Part shown: positions 58,829 through 64,000 of the stretch, one piece after another | Position numbering within the stretch: position 1 is the stretch's first letter | How the letters are laid out: every line of letters begins with the position of its first letter | Origin: Haliclona indistincta | Lineage: Eukaryota; Porifera; Demospongiae; Haplosclerida; Chalinidae | Length of the DNA: 64,000 bases | Assembly (NCBI GenBank): GCA_964017065.1 | Contig: OZ024788.1 | Span: forward strand, 6,198,087-6,262,086 | Direction: 5' to 3' | The notes under the pieces: generated by a model | The model's input: the letters and a program-made list of their open reading frames with translations, nothing else | Databases searched by the model: none | What the model was told of the DNA's origin: nothing | Program-made: the position numbers and the translations under genes

Positions 58829-59661
58829 TTAGGGAGGCACGATAGTGTCTCCCTATGTAGGGTTGAACGAGAAAAAAAGATGGCGGCTACATACAATGTA
58901 TTAGCTTTCAAACGCTGACATTTCGCCGGGTGACGAATTTTATACGTCAAAAGACACCTAAATCTGCTATCTGGCGTTGCCCCATCTTACGGTAGCAAGG
59001 AGATTGCTCGAAATTGTCACTAAATTGACGAACCTGGAAACGGTGAAAATCGAGTTTCGTCATCTTAGTTTTCTTCTTCTTTCTTCCACTCGCCTAGCAC
59101 TTTTACGTGAGCAGTGCCGGGACCAAAACACCCACGAACAGTCGTGAAATTCTCCTGGCATGTGCCTTTTGAACTTAGTTTTTAGCGAAACGGCGATATA
59201 AATTCCGCGATTTCTCGATCGTGATCCATTGTCAGCTTAGTGTTAGACGCCATTAATGTGATTGCGCAATATGCACGTGACCAAGCAGTGGTTAGCGCAC
59301 GTAACCAAGCACTAGCTTGAGTATCTCCGCGCCGTATGGTTCACGGAGAACACATATCTGTATGGAGTCTTCGAAGAACGGCAAGCTATAGGATCACCAT
59401 TCTGCGCTTGCCAGATACAAATTATAACCGCCGTACAGTACAGGTCAACAAACTAGTGTGGGCGGGGCTCGTATACACTGCATGAATACATGCGTAGGCG
59501 AGCTGATAGTATAGCATAACAATTATTTTTTGCTACAAGTTTAAAATAAAGAAAAGCCATCAACAACAAGAAACTAAACCAATGGTGGAACAAAGACGGC
59601 TCAGTACGTCCATAATATTTGAACTGCACTTCACTAAAAAGTAAAAAGGACACAAAAAAGA
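58829..59661. mobile_element. Element ending in 'agggaggcac' hairpin, copy 2 (inverted)
   Basis: Reverse complement of 57174-58025 with scattered differences, starting 'agggaggcacgatagtgtct'. Inserted in block B between 'agccagccatatt' and 'gattatgcc', which are adjacent in block A (about 23758-23775). With copy 1 it forms an inverted pair separated by about 800 bp. Confidence 0.85.
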
Positions 59662-59976
59662 AAATTAAAAAGATTTCTATCGAAATCAAAAGGATGTAGG
59701 GTTGTGAAATCTACCACTGGTTCACTATGTAAACTAACAAGGAACAAGCATGGAATGGTAACACAATTGACTTGCTAACAGACCATAGATCCCTACATCA
59801 GTGGCTGTACACAAGCTGAATGCACGTCGGGTGTCAGCAGTCAACAAGTAGGTCAACCACATCAGCCACTGATGTAGGATCTATGGTCTGTTAGCAAGTC
59901 AATTGTGTTACCATTCCATGCTTGTTCCTTGTTAGTTTACATTGTGAACCAGTGGTAGATTTCACAACCCTACATT
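59662..59976. mobile_element. Foldback element, copy 2
   Basis: Homologous to 56783-57173; arms contain 'aatctaccactggttcac' and 'ggtctgttagcaagtcaa'. It sits at the equivalent (now distal) end of the inverted element copy, so foldback and element probably travelled or duplicated together. Confidence 0.88.
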
Positions 59977-60019
59977 GATTATGCCATGAACGTACTTTTA
60001 AGGTGAGACCTCTGTATTA

Positions 60020-60525
60020 AATACCAGAAGACTTCGAAGACTCCAATATGTGTTCTCCGTGATCCATATGCCGCGACAATACTCAAGCTAGTGCTTGGTT
60101 ACGTGCCCTAGCCACTGCTTGGTCACGTGCATATTGATAATGGCGTCTAACACTTATCAAGAAATCGCGGAATTTATATCACCGCTTCGCTAAACAACAA
60201 AGTTCAAAAGGCACCTGCCAGGAGAATTTCACGGCTGTTCGTGGGTGTTTGGTCTCGGCCCTGCTCGCATAAAAGTGCACAGAAAAAAAAGAAAAAAAAC
60301 GAAGATGACAAAACTCAATTTTCACCGTTCCCTGACCCAGGTTCATCACTTTAGTAACAATTTTGAGCAATCTCTTTGCTACTGTAAGATGGGGCAACAC
60401 CAGAGAGCAGATCTAGTAAGTGTCTTTGGACGTATAAAATTCATCACCAGGCGAAATATCAGCGTTTGAATGCCAAAAAGTTTTATGTAGCCGCCATCCT
60501 TTTCTCCCGTTCATCCCTAATACTA
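60020..60525. mobile_element. Partial third copy of the 'agggagacac' element
   Basis: 'gtgttctccgtgat', 'cttggtcacgtgcatattga', 'aatggcgtctaacact', 'gaatttcacggctgttcgtg' and 'agatggggcaacaccagaga' follow the order of copy 1. Truncated at both ends. Confidence 0.8.
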
Positions 60526-60679
60526 GTGGACTTGTGAATTTCAGTAAAGTTACAAAAGTAGGTTTATCATCATGATGCTCAATGCATATTATTTTATTAC
60601 ATGCATGTATTCATTACTGCTGATGTAACAGCATGTTTTGTTATTTGTATATTGAGTCAGCATGTAACTCCGCATTGTA

Positions 60680-61030
60680 CCATAGTATATTCAAAGGTCA
60701 AAGGTATATTTCCTTGCAATGGGAAAATCCCTAGCTACTGCTGGGGATTTTCCAGCCACTAATAAAGTCACACGACTCGAGTCACTCGACTCCACACAGT
60801 AAACAGTGTTGACTGCAGGAGAAGCTTCGAAAGGGAGTGGTTCACCCGTACCGAAGGCGGGCAGGTTTAAGTATGCAGTTTTTATACACAGTTGTCTTAC
60901 TGATGCTAATGGGACATCGTAAACGATTGACCTCATTAATGGTTGCTATGGTACAAGTCACCTATTCCATGCCCACCAGGTATGTATATCACTATTGTGT
61001 ATATGGTATACACACCTGGTAGGCATTGAA
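60680..61030. other. Non-coding with a small palindrome
   Basis: 'caccaggtatgtatatcact' pairs with 'tatggtatacacacctggt' (60976-61021). No gene supported. Confidence 0.4.
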
Positions 61031-61049
61031 TAACTACTACATGTACTTG

Positions 61050-62050
61050 TACCATAGGAAGCCTTATTACCCGTGCACAGTATGCGCCAGGGTTATGCGT
61101 TTGTGTCCGTCTGTATATATATGTGTGTGCGTGTCATCAAAAAACACGCCTGTTTGCGTCTTACAGCTCGAAAATCTCCACGAAAACACTCTCTGCAGCT
61201 TCTTCACTGAATTTATCGTCCTATGAAGACGTTTTCTGTGCTGGCAAGCCTTGTTCGAGCGCCTAATCCATGGCTATCTAAAGCTACGTGTCCTTGTAAG
61301 AGCACTTACGGTATTGTGGGTGTGTCACCCAACCTCCTATCAATGTCTATGTCCTCACTCAGTCTCACATGTACCGTACGTCAGAGCCATTGCGTAACGT
61401 GCGTGTTGCAGTAATGCAGGAGTAGCTCCTAGCTCAGCGCACGGGTATGTGTTCATTAGAACTCTAGTTTCAAAGGCACCACCGCCAGTGGTGTATTTCA
61501 GATATTCCATGGAAAGTCACATGATTTTCTGTGGTATATCTGGATATTCCACGGGAAGTCTCATGACACCCACTTGGCAAAAAAGACCATAGAAATGATA
61601 TACCTTCCAGAGAGAAAAATAGGAAGGGCTGAGAGTTGTGAGTCAACCTCACCAGTAAACTATCAAGGGTGTGCAAGTCGCCCTTATTTATCCTATAGAA
61701 ACCTACAGACATCAGTGGGCATTGTTATTGCCATGAAACGAATATGTTATACCATGCCTACCTGTGGTGTATCACGAATACACGAAGCAATAACTATTAA
61801 TCCCGAGGGCGTAGTAAGGGCGACTTGCACACCCTTGATAGTTTACTGGTGAGGTTGACTCACAACTCTCACCCCTTCCTATTTTTCTCTCTGGAAGGTA
61901 GATCATTTCTATGGTCTTTTTTTGCCAAGTGGGTGTCATGAGACTTCCCGTGGAATATCCAGATATACCACAGGAAATCACGTGACTTTCCATGGTATAT
62001 CTGAAATACACCACTGGCGGTGCCTTTTAAAATAAGGCTTCCTATGGTAC
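61050..62050. mobile_element. TIR element containing a near-perfect foldback
   Basis: Outer ends: 'taccataggaagccttatt' (61050) and 'aataaggcttcctatggta' (62030). Inner foldback 61471-62028 has arms of about 215 bp starting 'aaaggcaccaccgccagtgg', almost exact complements. The central loop is about 120 bp. No transposase. Confidence 0.9.
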
Positions 62051-62826
62051 AAACAGTTAAACATGCCTTGCTTCCTTGCATTTGTGTCTTGATGGGCTTC
62101 TGGCCATTGTTTTTTTAACTGTATACACAGTCATGTTATGTTATTTCTTTTCCACAGCTTGCAGAGGTGATTGATTCAGTGCTACAGTATCAACAGTCAC
62201 CTTATATGCACCTCTACCTCGGTGTATAACCATGAGTTTGAACCAAGACTAGATGTAAACCAATAATATAAGACTAGAATGCTACAGTTCAATGTCGGTG
62301 CCGTGCTTTTATTATGTAGTAACATTATACGTGAGTGTCATTTTTTCCTCTTGTGCAGATCATATCTTATGTCACAGCAGCTAAAAGACTGTCAGAGAAT
62401 GAACTCTATGATCTCTCACTACAGACAGTCACAGACCTTATTGTTATTATCGTGTTGTATAGTGTCGATATAATACAGGTATTAGACCACAGCCAAGTGA
62501 TATTGACCAATCAGGAAGCGTAGCTGCGGGTACTCTCTATAGCTCATAATGGAATTATCCCGCCACTGCCGCGATCTCATAATGGAATCTCACCACACGG
62601 CGCAGATTACGGTTTTGTGCGCGAAGTTCTATCGAATAATTTTCACAGCGCATCCAATCGGATCTACGCGATGTAGAAGACTAGCCGATAGAGACAGTAC
62701 GTTAGCCATTTGTAAAATACCGGAAATTGGCATAATACGGAGTACGTCACTTGCGCACGCTATATACGTGCGCGCGCGTACAAAATCACTATAAAAGCTT
62801 GTTTGTAGGATAAGCTGGTCAGCAGT

Positions 62827-62900
62827 TTCCGGTAGCTCAGCGGTTTAGTGCAGTGGCTTATAATGCAGAGATCGTTCAGGGTTCGGTTCTTGCTGTATGC
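62827..62900 (+). other. tRNA-like segment (Ile-UAU-like anticodon region), likely tRNA-derived repeat
   Basis: 'ggtagctcagcggtttagtg' resembles a tRNA A box and D-arm, 'gcttataatgc' an anticodon arm with TAT, and 'cagggttcggttcttg' a degenerate T-arm/B box. The ends do not form a convincing acceptor stem and the T-loop deviates, so it is a pseudo-tRNA or SINE head rather than a working tRNA. Confidence 0.5.
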
Positions 62901-62926
62901 GTGTTTTTTTAGTAGAAAACTTGCTC

Positions 62927-63118
62927 GACGATCCTTGGTTAGGGCCGAAGGCCCTGTTTAGAACGACCCTCCCGACGATCCTTAGCTAGGGCCGAAGGCC
63001 CTGTTTAGGACGACCCTCCCGACGATCCTTAGGCTTATCAAGGGCCGAAGGCCCGGGTTAGGACGACCCTCCCGACGATCCTTAGGCTTACAAGGCCCGG
63101 GTTAGGACGACCCTCCCT
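62927..63118 (+). repeat. Four tandem copies of a 45-50 bp repeat
   Basis: The unit starts 'gacgatccttagctagggcc' and contains 'gggccgaaggccc', a short palindrome, ending 'acgaccctccc'. Copies differ by small indels; the last has lost part of the palindrome. Confidence 0.9.
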
Positions 63119-63364
63119 TCTTTGCACAGTTAGGATAATGTTTTTAGGGTTTAGGATTTATTTAGTATTCCTCCATAGTTTTCACGTGATTGCTCAATCC
63201 GTATAAGCTAATATACGGAGTTGTACAAATGGCTAACGTACTGGCTCTATCGGCTAGTTGTAGAAGCCCTCGCGCCATTACCATAGCGTGCTCGGACGCT
63301 ATATAGCAACGATCTAGCTCGGGCTTCTAAATCGCGTAGATCCTCGGATGCGCTGTCTAACCAT

Positions 63365-63400
63365 TATTTATAATACTGATGTGGAAACTTATACTGAATT
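63365..63400 (+). repeat. Resumed 3' flank of RasGEF copy B
   Basis: 'taatactgatgtggaaactt' matches 10460-10480 and 28700-28720, marking the far side of the insert at 62485-63364. Confidence 0.8.
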
Positions 63401-63792
63401 TTAAAAGATTGTCCTTTAAAGTTTAAACCAACTTTAATACTGTGATATCAGACAGGAGTGGTGTTTCTTGTCTTTTTACATCAGTGCAATTATATGCAAT
63501 TTACACGTACAGATGGTGAAGTGAATGCTAGAGTTTCGACCATAGGTACACATGACAACGGCAATGAATTAGATTACGTCAGGGATGGTTACCTGTTTAA
63601 AATTCATTGCCAATCACATGATTCTGTAAATACACACAATCATACACGTGTGACGTATCTCTAGCTTTGTGGCGGAAATTAGCCTCTACAAATTTGCCTG
63701 TAGTGTAGACGTATCACATATCAGTGAATCAGCATACTGCAAGGCGGCCTGTAGAAATTGCCTTGTAGACGAATCACGTATCAGCATACGCC

Positions 63793-63990
63793 ATGGCGGC
63801 AAAGCAGCGGTTTGTGACAAGACCTCTCATTCTTCCTTCTACTGGAGAGCCTTTGCTAGCGAAATCAATACCACTTGTTAGGCCCAACAATACCTATTTC
63901 AACTCGGAAGAATGTTCCTTACTCCCAAAAGGTCAGATCTTCACACATGCATGCAGTCGTCATGTTCGCAGTGACTATACCGTAAAATGA
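63793..63990 (+). CDS. Small uncharacterised ORF near the right edge
   Basis: 65 codons from an ATG in good context (gccATGG), starting MAAKQRFVTRPLILPSTGEP and stopping at 63990. A GT at 63932 could be a donor, in which case this is the first exon of a gene running out of the window. No domain, no signal peptide. Low confidence; it might equally be transposon sequence. 63401-63792 holds no supported gene. Confidence 0.3.
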   Translation: MAAKQRFVTRPLILPSTGEPLLAKSIPLVRPNNTYFNSEECSLLPKGQIFTHACSRHVRSDYTVK

Positions 63991-64000
63991 ACAGATTTTA

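Larger units (their letters stand above)
60526..62455 (+). pseudogene. Decayed RasGEF exons, copy B
   Basis: 60528-60560 matches the end of exon 9733-9850 (GLVNFSK). 62160-62255 matches exon 9968-10036 with an internal insertion. 62358-62455 matches the last exon (YVTAAKRLSENELYDLS). The intron between the first two has grown from about 117 bp in the intact gene to about 1.6 kb by insertion of the elements at 61050-62050. Upstream exons are missing. Not functional. Confidence 0.9.
52613..62480 (+). repeat. Segmental duplication block B (interrupted)
   Basis: Second copy of block A. Collinear from 'gcatacaaagaaggctgtat' at 52614 to the last RasGEF exon at 62358-62455. It is broken by inserts at 53466-54060, 56091-58096, about 58155-58736, 58829-59976 and about 60570-62155, and the 3' flank is split again at about 62485-63364. 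Between inserts the A/B match is high, with small indels. 52613-56090 contains no supported gene. Confidence 0.9.
62485..63364. mobile_element. Insert with inverted arms, a tRNA-like segment and tandem repeats
   Basis: The left arm (62648-62722: 'gcgcatccaatcggatctac', 'agtacgttagccatttgta') is mirrored by the right arm (about 63225-63355: 'acaaatggctaacgtact', 'gcgtagatcctcggatgcgc'). It splits the RasGEF 3' flank that is continuous in the intact gene. Contains the tRNA-like stretch at 62827 and the tandem array at 62927. Confidence 0.8.

Noticed and set aside
62827..62900. Functional tRNA-Ile gene
   Set aside because: No convincing acceptor stem and a degenerate T-arm; lies within an insertion.
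62927..63118. CRISPR-like array with palindromic repeat
   Set aside because: Contiguous tandem repeat with indels, no spacers, eukaryotic setting.

Overview
This is nuclear DNA from an invertebrate animal. There are no bacterial-style operons. The evident genes are split by short GT-AG introns, long CT/GA/CA microsatellites are common, and more than half of the window is non-coding sequence packed with short inverted-repeat transposable elements. The proteins (a RasGRF-like Ras exchange factor, an AIG1/GIMAP-like GTPase, an intron-containing integrase-type transposase) point to Metazoa. Small introns, many TACATGTA-type words and several AAATTTTGG-type MITEs would suit a sponge or another early-branching animal, but the species cannot be fixed from sequence alone.

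Layout. 1-10413: the 3' part of a RasGRF-like gene on the + strand, 19 exons recovered with consistent phases (PH remnant, RasGEF-N, long Ser-rich linker, CDC25 catalytic domain). 10414-17411: intergenic DNA with foldback elements and MITEs. 17412-17882: a single-exon gene for a small secreted, cysteine-rich, probably GPI-anchored protein. 18547-20530: degenerate tandem repeats. 20533-25811 with 28681-28810: segmental block A, ending in a decayed copy of the RasGEF catalytic exons with introns retained, interrupted by a stack of inserted elements (25812-28680). 28862-32040: a foldback element that was itself invaded (28920-31305) by a transposon carrying a decayed, intron-containing rve-like transposase on the - strand. 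32225-32811: a four-exon gene for a 138-residue CxxC-rich protein that single-frame ORF calling misses. 34430-34827: two exons of an unknown gene. 35000-45620: MITEs and TE remnants, including a RecQ-like helicase fragment inside a near-perfect TIR element. 45625-49285: four nested layers of inverted-repeat elements. 49847-51663: a single-exon AIG1/GIMAP-like GTPase with a frameshift next to a G homopolymer at its 3' end. 52613-62480 and 63365 onward: block B, a second copy of block A, expanded by several datable insertions. 63793-63990: a small uncharacterised ORF.

The RasGRF-like gene and its two dead copies tie the window together. The intact gene, block A and block B share the CDC25 exons and 3' flank, while A and B also share more than 3 kb of non-coding sequence that the intact gene lacks. 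This implies one partial duplication, followed by duplication of the duplicate. Comparing A with B gives empty and filled sites for many of the transposable elements.
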